Shown: positions 1 to 7,782, counted from the stretch's first letter. The stretch: 10,005 nucleotides of DNA from Larix sibirica (GCA_004151065.3 NWUY0300008219.1:7708-17712); one strand, 5' to 3'. Numbers and translations are program-made. The notes: generated by a model not told the origin, from the letters alone.

Positions 1-229
1 TAATAATATTTTTAGTATCATCTATATTTTGCAAAGTGACATTTTCGTCAATCCTCCACATTTTTAACTAAGAAATGACATCTTTATGCCAACCTTCTTG
101 GAGTCTTATGTGGTTTTGACAAGAATTTAAAGCAATTTTTGGAATTCTCAAGGCTCAATTTTTTTTGTACATAAGGTACCTAGTCATAACTATGTACTCA
201 ATGGAGGAAAGACCCACTTCAATCAAGAG

Positions 230-247
230 AATATGATATATCATATT
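230..247. repeat. 18-bp perfect palindrome
   Basis: AATATGATA is followed directly by its reverse complement TATCATATT with no spacer, giving a perfect 18-bp palindrome. The bases on either side (G and G) do not extend it. In AT-rich DNA this may be chance. No flanking duplication or gene relation is visible. Confidence 0.8.
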
Positions 248-370
248 GTTTTTAATTTTAAGATTGTAAGTTATAAAATGTTTATGGATTTGCTCAATCA
301 TTTTCCAAGATTCTCAAAATGGATAAACTTCACACCTATATAAGAGAGAGACTAGAGTTTCAAAAAATAA

Positions 371-382
371 TTTATTTTTATT
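371..382 (-). terminator. candidate polyadenylation signals for the CML gene
   Basis: Two AATAAA hexamers sit end to end on the minus strand (TTTATT at 371-376 and 377-382 on the plus strand), about 310 bases past the CML stop codon. They are the nearest canonical signals I found downstream, in an AT-rich context typical of plant 3' ends. Plants often use weaker signals, so cleavage may occur closer to the stop. This is inference; 3' RNA reads would settle it. Confidence 0.25.
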
Positions 383-691
383 CCACATCACAAAATTTAC
401 TAAAGGTGAATTGTACTTTTAAAATTATAATTATACTAATTATTATTAAAGAATATATATTAATTTTAAAAACACATTTCCAACTTAAATTACAGAAATA
501 CAAATAGACAATATTGAAAATGGAATCCAAGAGCTTAAATTTCAAACATATAGAATACAATACACTTATGTTTGGAAACCCTAAAACCCTGAAGCAAAGA
601 ACAAAACGTTTAAATCGTGATAGTTGTGTTTAATTTCTGAAAGAGAAATGCAAATTATACATGTTTTGGCTTGGAACTGTTTGCCCTTTTC

Positions 692-1372
692 CTAAGCAGA
701 TGAAGTTATCATCATAATGAGAAATTCATCAAAGCTCACGGATCCATCTCTGTTGGAGTCGATTCCTGCTATCATAGTACGACAATCTTCCAGAGAAGAA
801 GTCTCTCCCAGGCTGTCGAAAATCCTCAGCAGTTCATCGGCGGAGATGAGTCCATTGCCGTCGAAATCGAACATGCCGAAAGCGCTCTCCATGTCGTCCA
901 GGCCGCGCGCTTCGTCGACACTGAAGGTATTCATCACCACAAAATCCGACAAGTCGATGAAACCGTCGCCGTCGGAATCGGCCATGCTTATCATGAGCCG
1001 AAGCTCTTCGTCGGTGCTAGGACAGCCCAGGGATGTCATAAGCATGCCGAGCTCCGACCACGAGATCTTACCGTCGCCATTGTCGTCGAATTTCTCGAAC
1101 ACCGACTGCAGCTCCCATGCGGTGCTCGGCAGGCGCGACCCGACACGGTGTCGGCGGCGTGGAGAGCGCATGCCAATGTCGGTGTCAATGTCGTTGTCGA
1201 TGCCGATGTCGACATCGATTTCGTTCTTCCGTCGCCTGAGAGAACGAGTCGACTTGTCTGTCAGCCGCGCGCTGCTCGTGGTGGCGGAGGAGGACTTGGA
1301 AAAACGCGGCTGTGAGCAATTTGCAGATCTGAGGCCTCCCTTTATGCGCTTTACAAGCTGTGGGATATTCAT
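692..1372 (-). CDS. calmodulin-like protein (CML25/26-type), four EF-hands
   Basis: Predicted calcium sensor of 226 residues that would bind Ca2+ and then target proteins. Four 12-residue EF-hand loops are visible: DDNGDGKISWSE (96-107), DSDGDGFIDLSD (132-143), DFDGNGLISADE (169-180) and DSNRDGSVSFDE (205-216). Loops 1, 3 and 4 end in the usual Glu; loop 2 ends in Asp. The EF-hand half, including the NTF linker after loop 2 and the ending FDEFLIMM, most resembles Arabidopsis CML25/26 as I recall them. The first ~90 residues are an extra tail: Ser-rich, with basic clusters (RRRK at 46-49, RRRHR at 72-76) around an Asp/Ile repeat (52-67). No N-terminal Gly for myristoylation is present. The start is the first in-frame ATG: an in-frame TAG lies upstream at 1442-1444, and no other ATG occurs between it and the inferred transcription start. 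There is no intron. The gene is visibly more GC-rich than its surroundings. The basic clusters might act as a nuclear or membrane signal, which is speculative. Confidence 0.93.
   Translation of the reverse strand: MNIPQLVKRIKGGLRSANCSQPRFSKSSSATTSSARLTDKSTRSLRRRKNEIDVDIGIDNDIDTDIGMRSPRRRHRVGSRLPSTAWELQSVFEKFDDNGDGKISWSELGMLMTSLGCPSTDEELRLMISMADSDGDGFIDLSDFVVMNTFSVDEARGLDDMESAFGMFDFDGNGLISADELLRIFDSLGETSSLEDCRTMIAGIDSNRDGSVSFDEFLIMMITSSA
1172..1219 (-). repeat. in-gene Asp/Ile hexanucleotide repeat
   Basis: Codons for residues 52-67 (IDVDIGIDNDIDTDIG) form an imperfect repeat of the hexamer GAYATH, encoding alternating Asp and Ile with Gly, Val, Asn and Thr variants. It gives a short acidic stretch between two Arg-rich clusters in the N-terminal tail. 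The DNA pattern suggests expansion by replication slippage. It is not part of the EF-hand fold. Confidence 0.8.
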
Positions 1373-1520
1373 TATTATCGATTTCGAAGATCTGACTGCA
1401 AATATATCCAATATTTGGTCTTCGACCAAAGGTGACCTAAGCTATGAGCTATTTGGCTTCTTTTCGCTTCAGAATCGACTGAAAGACAGCCCGATTTAGA
1501 AACCCTGTTTCTCTTGGCTT

Positions 1521-1530
1521 AATATATAGT
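1521..1530 (-). promoter_or_regulatory. TATA box of the CML gene
   Basis: The minus strand reads ACTATATATT, close to the plant TATA consensus (TCACTATATATAG). It lies about 150 bases upstream of the ATG at 1372, placing transcription start near 1490-1500 and giving a 5' UTR of about 120 bases with no upstream ATG. Position and match both support a real core promoter. The exact start site is inferred. Confidence 0.7.
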
Positions 1531-1587
1531 CTCCACAAATGCCTACCATTCATTTAATTATATTAGATTGCAGATGCATGAAAATGG

Positions 1588-1592
1588 ATTGG
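1588..1592 (-). promoter_or_regulatory. candidate CCAAT box
   Basis: CCAAT on the minus strand (within CACCCAATCC) lies about 60 bases upstream of the TATA box and roughly 95 bases upstream of the inferred transcription start, the usual place for NF-Y binding. A short motif, so chance is possible. An RY-type CATGCA lies on the same strand at 1575-1580. Confidence 0.35.
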
Positions 1593-1630
1593 GTGAAAGT
1601 CCCGAACTTAGACAAGCATGTGATATGCAT

Positions 1631-1658
1631 AAAATAAATAAATAAATAAATAAATAAA
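1631..1658. repeat. (AAAT)n microsatellite
   Basis: An uninterrupted tetranucleotide run of about seven AAAT units lies in the CML promoter region. It abuts a GC-richer segment beginning near 1658. It could be a polymorphic slippage tract or the A/T-rich tail of an inserted short element. Confidence 0.95.
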
Positions 1659-1670
1659 CCGACGACGTGT
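1658..1670 (+). promoter_or_regulatory. candidate DRE/CRT core next to ABRE core
   Basis: ACCGAC (1658-1663) matches the DREB/CBF core RCCGAC, and ACGTGT (1665-1670) contains the ACGTG core bound by bZIP ABRE factors. They are one base apart, about 165 bases upstream of the inferred CML start. Paired DRE and ABRE cores are known in plant stress promoters. That they work here is inference. Confidence 0.35.
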
Positions 1671-1760
1671 TTTCATAAGCCCTTCGGCCCTACGAAGCTC
1701 GCCAGGAAACTTCCGAGCATCAATACCTGCCCCCCTTCCGAGTAAATCATGTTTCGATTG

Positions 1761-1828
1761 TATGTTTTCCATTGTTTTATGTTGTCTGATGTCGTATGTC
1801 TTCCATTGTTTTATGTTGTTTGATGTCG
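1761..1828. repeat. 34-bp tandem duplication, two copies
   Basis: Units 1761-1794 and 1795-1828 align without gaps at 32 of 34 positions; the differences are T/C at the sixth base (gTTttcc versus gTCttcc) and C/T near the end (tCtgatg versus tTtgatg). Both begin TATGT and end GATGTCG. The duplication lies in the upstream region of the CML gene and is recent enough to remain nearly identical. Confidence 0.9.
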
Positions 1829-1858
1829 TGGAACGCACATTCTTTACGACTTTTCTTG

Positions 1859-1872
1859 ACCGACATGGTCGG
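1859..1872. promoter_or_regulatory. inverted pair of CCGAC cores
   Basis: CCGAC (1860-1864) and its inverse GTCGG (1868-1872) flank ATG, making a 5-3-5 inverted repeat. The left arm, with its preceding A, is a full ACCGAC DREB-type core; the right arm matches only CCGAC. It lies about 365 bases upstream of the inferred CML transcription start. Functional use is inference. Confidence 0.3.
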
Positions 1873-1930
1873 ATAATACAAATTGTTACGGCGGTAGATA
1901 AGCTCAGCATGTTAATGGCTTTAAACGCAA

Positions 1931-4181
1931 AAAACTTTATGAAATATTATTGTTTTATAAAACTTACTTTACATTATTTGAATTATTTATAGGATTATTT
2001 TATTCATCAATAACTTATGGATTAGGTGGTAAGAGTTGTTTTTTTGGAATTTTATGAAAATAAATGTAATCGAGTTTATTGTGGAATATGATATGTGAGT
2101 GGGTTTGAAATCCATCTTTGAAAATGATAATTTTGCTTATGCATTGAGTAGTATTAGATAAAGAAATGGAAGTGGTAACGAGGATTAATACATTAATAAT
2201 TATGCGGTGGCCTTGGCATTTAGGATGATATTTAGTATCAATGTAAGGTGGAGATTGACATCTTAAATCAATGTGTTTTTCTTGGTATCTAGTTTAGTGG
2301 GTTTTGGGTATTCTTTTTCAAAGGCAATTTGGGTGCACATTGAGCATGGGGAAGTTAGTCACATTAGGTGTAGAGTAAACCTAGGAAATGCATAGTAGAG
2401 CCAACAATAAAGGAAACAACAACAACTCATTATAGCCAATTTTCAAATGAGATCAAAAGGGTAGTGTAAGACAATTGAAGAAACGGTGAGAGCAAAGAGA
2501 TGTGAATCTTAGTGAGCAAGTTGATGAGGGGATTTTGTAATGGATTGTAAATATTGGCTTTTCGAGAAGCATGGAAACCAAATTCTTTAGATTTGTGGAA
2601 ATTTATTGGCATATGAATATTTTCATAGCGACAATGGAGATAGGAGGTGCTTAGCGAAGTGAAGCCCTCAACAAAGTGCACCAATTAGAAGGACAATTGG
2701 ATCATATTGATAAAAAACATGTCAATCTAATCTATGAGATTTGGGGGTCAAAGGTAAGAAGTGAGGATTTGGGAGAGGAAAAACAACCTAAAAAGAGAAG
2801 GAAGAGGAGTTGGGAAATGTGGATACAATGCAGTCTTAAGTTGCTCCAAGGACCAATCTAGAGGAGGACTTACCTTTGGAATATTCATCACGGTTGACTC
2901 ATAATTTAAAGATTAGCCTTGGTCATCCTAGGGGTTTGTTGTTTCATAATGTTATATATATGGTTATGTTAACGAAACATAATTCTATGCATACTTAGAA
3001 AAGTATTATTATAGGCTTATCTTATTTACAACACTGTGTGGAACCTTAACACAACCTGGGCATGTATATTTTGAAAATTTTGATACTCTATTTTCATGGA
3101 GAATAGGTTGCATATAGCTCTCTTTGTAACTCTTTTTGTAAAATATTAAATTACATTAAAAAATCACTTAATACATGTCAAAAAGTGTGTGGTAGTTGCA
3201 TTTATCAACGTTAAGGACATCAAGTTATAATAAAGAATTTTTTCAATAAAAAAATATCAATTAAAAATGTACATTAAATATAAGGCTATGATCCCTAAAA
3301 TACCATAAAACTGTTTAATATGTTTCATTACAATGTACTTTACTATAAATTTGGCCTAGGTGAATATTGGTGGTCACCCACATGTTCCACTGATTCATAA
3401 TGGTTCCATATCTTGGTAGTTTTACTACAATTTTTTAAGTCTTGAACTTTCAATACATTTTTCAGGCATTTCCCTTGTGTATTTGGTAGTTGATATGGGC
3501 CATGCAATCTTTGATTGCATGGTTTGTCAAACTCATAGAGCATAAATTGAGTTTTGTAGCAATCCAAGAAATGCCCTAAATGGAATTTGTATGCAAAAAG
3601 GTGTGCCCTCAAGAAGTGGGTGTAGCAGTTAGTTTCCATGGGGCCGCACATTCCTTTTGCCACATCATTTCCTAGGTTTAGGGTTTTCAATATTTAGGAT
3701 TTTTCATCCTAGGGCATCCTACTTTATGTAAAAGGAATGTTTGACCTCTTGTAATGTCTTCTTGTGAGTGGGTGTAGCCGGCGTATCTCTCTTTAGAGAT
3801 AAGCTATCACCATTCTAGCTAGTTTGTATTGCTTTTCATTTTATAGACTTCTTCCATTTCATTCATTAATAGGATTTGGGTTTTACTTTGCTACTTTTCT
3901 CTTTGCCTTGATTTCATACTCTCTATAATTTAGATCAAAATCACAACCGAAAATTATTTAAGCAAATGATGTGTAGAGTAAATAAAATTGTCAATAGAAT
4001 TCAATGAAATCTCTCTAATGAATATTAAGCATGAGTGACTTGAAAGTTGAGTTTTGTAATCTCAAAATATTGGAGTATCTCGAATGGCACATTTCTTGCA
4101 TTGTTTCTAATAATTTGAAGTTTGTAAGTCATAACAACATGGGAATGATGATTTAGAAGTTAATTGTCTATTGAACCTTAA
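1931..4181. other. long gene-free stretch, unrecognised
   Basis: No gene, RNA or mobile-element domain could be recognised. Two modest open frames exist: 2676-2861 plus (starts at GTG, Lys/Glu/Arg-rich) and 3343-3690 minus (first ATG at 3651, 102 residues). Neither shows a family motif, splice context or codon signature. The part 3700-3960 is pyrimidine-rich and could be leader or LTR debris of the gypsy relic that follows, but I see no primer-binding site or paired LTR. Confidence 0.5.
3784..3801. repeat. small inverted repeat, 7-bp arms
   Basis: TATCTCT and AGAGATA flank the loop CTTT, giving a perfect 7-bp stem. No T-run follows and no gene context explains it. It may be chance. Confidence 0.6.
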
Positions 4182-4457
4182 CTAGATTTTCTAATAGATT
4201 TGAAGGTAGAAGAGAATTTAACTAGGAAACAAGAAAGTTCTATAGGTAAAGGGACAAGAAACAAGAGGAGGGGTAAAGAAAACAAATGGAAGAGCTCACA
4301 CAAATATGAAGAGTAAAGAGAAAACAACTACTAGTAATCAAACTTTGAGGGGAGGCAACAATGCTGACAAAGAATGAGGATATGGAAGAGGCAAATATGA
4401 ATTTTTTTTGACACTTGATTTAAGTGTGATATAGTTGGACATTCAGCATGTGAACAT
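4182..4457 (+). pseudogene. gag tail with ruined CCHC zinc knuckle
   Basis: One frame (4182-4316) reads LDFLIDLKVEENLTRKQ followed by a Gly/Lys/Arg-rich tail, resembling the end of gypsy gag proteins, which bind genomic RNA. A Gly-rich patch follows in another frame (to ~4400). At 4416-4457 a zinc-knuckle outline C-x2-C-x4-H-x4-C can be traced: the first Cys position is now TGA (4416-4418), then FKC, VGHSA, and the last Cys position is now CAT (4455-4457). LGNRK follows, as commonly after a knuckle. The copy cannot make a working gag. Confidence 0.6.
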
Positions 4458-4519
4458 CTAGGTAATAGAAAATAAGAAGAAATAATGCTAGATCCCAAGT
4501 GACACAAGAAATAGATTAA

Positions 4520-4980
4520 GTGGTTGGAGATAAAATTTGTGAAATTCAACAAGAGCAAGATTGGAATTTGACGTTTAGAAGGGTACTATTGAAGCTAGAG
4601 AAGCAACTAAAAGAGGACCCAAAGAAAATGAAAAATATGTTCAAGGACAAGTGTAAAATTGTAGGTAAGTGCTTCAATTTTCCTATTGATGGAGGTAGTA
4701 TTGAAAACTGAGTTTCTACATAGATGATTCATAAGTTAAAATAAAAATATACACCTTCAAATTGGATATTATAGAGATTAGGTGTTGTGTGATGTTGTAC
4801 CAATGTATGCTTGTCACTTTATATTGAGCAAATCCTAGTAGTATGATAGGAGTTCTTTCCATGATGAAAAAAAAACATACCAATTTGAGAAAGATGGATG
4901 CATTTTTTTATTACATAAAATGCAGGAAGTTGGTGGAGAGAGTAGCAACAAAATGAAGTTGTGTTCAACCATTTTTTAAA
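4520..4980 (+). pseudogene. gypsy aspartic protease region, broken
   Basis: In retrotransposons this domain cuts the gag-pol polyprotein. The frame at 4520-4711 contains the pre-protease motif LTFRRVLLKLEKQ and the active-site region CFNFPIDGGSIEN (catalytic Asp codon at 4688-4690). The same frame continues past TGA (4709) and TAG (4721) as MIHKLK, another stop, then KYTPSN. After an apparent deletion of roughly 30 residues the reading moves to a second frame at 4782: VLCDVVPMYACHFILSKS, two stops, then YDRSSFHDEKKTYQFEKDG, ending at TAA 4978-4980. The order and spacing match plant gypsy proteases. At least five internal stops and one frameshift make it dead. Confidence 0.85.
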
Positions 4981-5058
4981 GAAGTGGAGAACTCAAAGTT
5001 TTTTCTTGTACTTTTTCCAAAGAATAATCAAGGGGAATAAATAGATATATTGGAAAAG

Positions 5059-5211
5059 GTAAAAGAGCTCTTGATGGATTAAGAGGATATGCCAATGGGA
5101 TTACCACTAGTAAGAAGAATTCTCCAACAAATTGATTTAATTCCCGATTCAATTCTATTGAATGAAACCCCAGATAGGTTGATTGATTTGAACGAGATTT
5201 TAACAAAATGA
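5059..5211 (+). pseudogene. gypsy protease-to-reverse-transcriptase linker
   Basis: The frame reads VKELLMD, a stop (5080-5082), EDMPMGLPLVRRILQQIDLI, then PDSILLNE and NEIL, ending at TGA 5209-5211. The pattern GLP, then an Arg-Ile step, then IDLIP is the hallmark just before the reverse-transcriptase domain of plant Ty3/gypsy pol. The polymerase itself (its YxDD box or the LDLxSGYHQ motif) is not visible downstream, so the element is truncated or too decayed to read. Confidence 0.8.
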
Positions 5212-6662
5212 AAGAACATGATATTGCTGTGATAACACAAGAAGAATATTGAAATTAGAGTATTACAATGAAAACCAAATTCTATTAATGAATCAATTGG
5301 TGAAAATCATAGTATTATACAAAAAGAATACAAAGTGGTTAGAGTGGTGATAACTTATCTATGAGAAGAGATGTGATGACCATTTCCATTTACAAAAAAG
5401 GTCCATAATGAGATGATAAAACTACATTATATCACATTGTTAATGAACCTAAGAGGAAAAAACCCTAAAATATAAAATCCATAACATTAGGAATTGAGGT
5501 GGCAAAAGGAATGTGAGCCTAATTGTTACTTCAACTTCTTGGGGCTATAAAATTTCACAATGAACTCTATTTTTTGTTCTCCTTGTACCATTACAAATAT
5601 ATTACGACCTATATGTTTATTCTCCATGAGAATCAAATATCTTTGCATCATGAAAATAAAAAATGTGCACAGGAAGGGCCCAAAAAAATGTGCCATAAGG
5701 TCAAGAACTGAAAAATATTGTAAATATGACAAGGTTGATGACCATTCTTGAGATAGTTATAGTCCTATATGGCCAAATTGCACACTTGTTCCCCAATGGG
5801 AGCAATTTTTCCATTGCATCATGTTCTTGCAATATATGGTAGAACTTCTATCAAAGTAAATATGTACACACCTTGGTGAAGAAGTTACATTGGTTAGGAA
5901 AATAAAAAGAGTTATACGATCTGTCTGTGAGTGATCTTCATCTTTGTGTCCATGATCCAATCCTTTACACATTTATTAAGGAAATAAGGGTTGAACTCTA
6001 TAGGGATAAAGTTGATGCTCTACAAGCCAATGTTACACAACAAACACACAAAACTACAGAACAACATAATATATCAAATTCAATTGCATAAGAACATATG
6101 AAAATCAGATTATAAAAGATTTATTTAGAGTGAATTCACTAGACAATGCCTTAGGACTTATCACAATAAAAGGGATCACCCTTGAAAACCTAGGCCCACA
6201 CTCGACTAAATTCTTAATTAAATTGAGAGTTCACACAGTTGGTCTCTTTCCCAAAATCTATCTTTAGACTTTCAATACCCATCAACTCCTTTCCTACTCT
6301 CGAATTCTTCCATTTATACAGAAGAATGAAATAAATTGCTCTATCTATAAATACTCAATTGATGACATTCATGGCTATACCAAGTAATACATAATTACAT
6401 TATTAAATGCCTTCAAAAAACATTTAATAAACTTTACAATACAAAATACACATATTTTTGGAGAAAATGGCACTTCTTGATCTGTAAATGAACTCTTGAA
6501 ACCATTCACAATGCATCTTTCCATAAGCTCTAAAATACATTTCATGTTATAAAAGTAATAATTATGTAAAACCTAAGAGAGGTTAGAAAAATGGAAGCCA
6601 ATTTGTATTTGAGCTTGCCTTGTGGGATTAAAAGGTATGAATTAAATGTATTAAAAAATTTC
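5212..6662. other. gene-free stretch after the gypsy relic
   Basis: I could not recognise further pol domains, genes or RNAs. Short overlapping open frames near 5523-5751 on both strands are AT-driven and carry no motif I know. Some of this may be more decayed retrotransposon sequence. Confidence 0.5.
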
Positions 6663-6770
6663 TATAGAACTCGTGTCTTCCGTTTTCCAAGTTAAATTTA
6701 TAGAACTCGTGTCTTCCATTTTCCAAGTTAAATTTATAGAACTCGTGTCTTCCGTTTTCCAAGTTAATTT
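6663..6770. repeat. three-copy 36-bp minisatellite
   Basis: Units at 6663-6698, 6699-6734 and 6735-6770 each begin TATAGAACTCGTGTCTTCC. Unit 2 differs from unit 1 by one base (CCATTTT versus CCGTTTT) and unit 3 by one base near its end. The minus strand reads through all units as repeats of NLENGRHEFYKF, because 36 is a multiple of three, but the surrounding 67-codon frame has no ATG-based or homology support. The near-identity indicates recent expansion. Confidence 0.95.
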
Positions 6771-7589
6771 TCAAGTGCATGTAGTTAATTTTCCAAATCA
6801 ACAAAAACCATGATTTGACCTGCTTTTGCACTTCTTCAACCTAAAATATAAAATGCATGCTTGAGCTTCATTTTAAGTCCAATTTGAGTGATTCAAATTG
6901 ATAAGTGTACCTTAGAACATGAAGTACCTTCCCATAGTGTTGTATTTCCATGCTTAATCCCCAAAAAACTATCGTTGTGCAAAAATACTACAAAATTGGC
7001 AAATTCCATAGAATGTCAAATCAAGCTCAATTGTCTTAGTAAAATGCATATTGACCCCATTAAAATATATTATTTTAACAATCCAAAGTTACTATGACCT
7101 ACCATTTCACGTTTTATACTAATCCAGTTGTCATGTTCTCTATAACTACCTCCAAGTGAAGATATGCTTTTCCAAAATAGGTTTAACATTGATTTTAAAC
7201 ATTTTAGGAAAATGCAAATTGCCACTCAAATGAATGCCATTACCTGGTAACTGATCCAAATCCACTTCTATTTTTTTTTCTATATTCTTCATTCAATTGC
7301 ATACAAACCTTTTTCATGTGATGTCCTAATTCCATTCGTATACTCTACAATACGTGAAAGAAAATACCTTATTTCGAAAATTCAGTGAATGCATGTTTGA
7401 AGTATACACTCAGGTAAAGCAAGCATGCTCAAGACCTCAAGTTTAAGATATAAATACTTCCACAACTATCTAAGAATTCATAATGCATGAAGGATACAAT
7501 TTTTGTCCAATGATTCCACTTTAATCTTCTCCTTCTCTTTTTTCTACTCTTCGTTGAAACATTCTTCAGTAGGAAACTGTTAATTTTTG
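6771..7589. other. gene-free stretch
   Basis: AT-rich sequence without a recognisable gene, RNA, splice pattern or repeat structure. The short open frames at 6888-7097 (plus) and 7429-7665 (minus) show no family features. Confidence 0.5.
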
Positions 7590-7742
7590 AGCAAATATGA
7601 TGAGCTTTGAACTTTAAAACTTTAAGTGCGGAAATATTGAATACTTGAATCAATGAACCATTCAATCACATGAAACATTCAACCATAACACAAGATGTAC
7701 CCTGGGGAAAACCCTCAAAACAATGAGGATGAAAAACCCCAN
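7590..7742. repeat. 153-bp direct repeat, copy 1
   Basis: This segment matches 9786-9938 without gaps; I see one mismatch (T at 7637, C at 9833) and one undetermined base (N at 7742 against A). Homology stops at the N on one side and before 7590 on the other. Read on the minus strand, runs such as GGGTTTTTCATCC and GAGGGTTTTCCCC recall the U5 part of plant Ty1/copia LTRs, so it may be an LTR fragment. That identification is from memory and uncertain. Confidence 0.93.
7742..7742. other. single undetermined base (N)
   Basis: The only N in the window falls exactly at the end of repeat copy 1 and before unrelated sequence. It may be a consensus ambiguity or a join between contigs. The continuity of 7590-7741 with 7743 onward should be treated with care. 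Confidence 0.95.
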
Positions 7743-7782
7743 AACCACTGTTGCAACCACCATAGCTACATCTACAGTGGTT
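7743..7782. repeat. inverted repeat with 8-bp arms
   Basis: AACCACTG (7743-7750) and CAGTGGTT (7775-7782) form a perfect 8-bp stem with a 24-base loop. It begins one base after the N, so a stem could have contributed to poor base calling there. The area is rich in GTTGCAAC-like words, so low complexity may explain it. Confidence 0.7.

Larger units (their letters stand above)
1..691. other. AT-rich flank, 3' side of the CML gene, no other gene
   Basis: No coding region is recognisable here. The only open frames are about 60 codons, AT-driven and without family features. The stretch 410-475 is almost pure A/T. A telo-box-like AAACCCTA lies at 576-583, followed by a second AAACCCT-like unit; such motifs are common in plant promoters and repeats and I draw no conclusion from it. 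The segment next to 691 is probably the 3' UTR of the minus-strand calmodulin-like gene. Confidence 0.6.
4182..5211 (+). mobile_element. decayed Ty3/gypsy retrotransposon fragment (gag to PR-RT linker)
   Basis: Read across frameshifts and stops, the plus strand keeps the order of a Ty3/gypsy polyprotein: gag C-terminal tail, CCHC zinc knuckle, aspartic protease, then the linker before reverse transcriptase. The style of the protease and linker motifs (CDVVPM, YDR followed by HD, GLP followed by IDLIP) suggests a chromovirus-like plant lineage, which is from memory. Reverse transcriptase, RNase H, integrase and LTRs were not found; after 5211 the homology fades. Stops, an internal deletion in the protease and frame changes show the copy is old and inactive. 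Its edges are uncertain: gag may extend to lower coordinates but is unreadable there. Confidence 0.8.

Noticed and set aside
576-590. Telomere-like AAACCCTA repeat as an interstitial telomere
   Set aside because: Only two imperfect units are present; this is a common telo-box-like word in plant DNA.
1373-1429. Start of the CML gene further upstream, at 1429
   Set aside because: The codon there is TTG, not ATG. The first in-frame ATG is at 1370-1372 and a TAG lies upstream at 1442-1444; eukaryotic initiation at ATG is far more likely.
2676-2861. Lys/Glu-rich plus-strand frame as a gene
   Set aside because: It starts at GTG, is only 61 codons, and shows composition bias without a family motif.
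3343-3690. 115-codon minus-strand open frame as a gene
   Set aside because: It opens at TTG (first ATG at 3651), has no recognised domain, promoter or splice context, and such lengths arise by chance in a 10-kb window.
5523-5751. Overlapping short frames on both strands as small genes
   Set aside because: Mutually overlapping, AT-driven, about 60 codons each, without motifs.
6663-6770. CRISPR-like array
   Set aside because: The 36-bp units are directly contiguous with no spacers, and the DNA is plant-type; it is a minisatellite.
6628-6831. Repeat-containing minus-strand frame as a repeat protein
   Set aside because: It is open only because the 36-bp unit lacks stops in this frame; the flanks carry no support.
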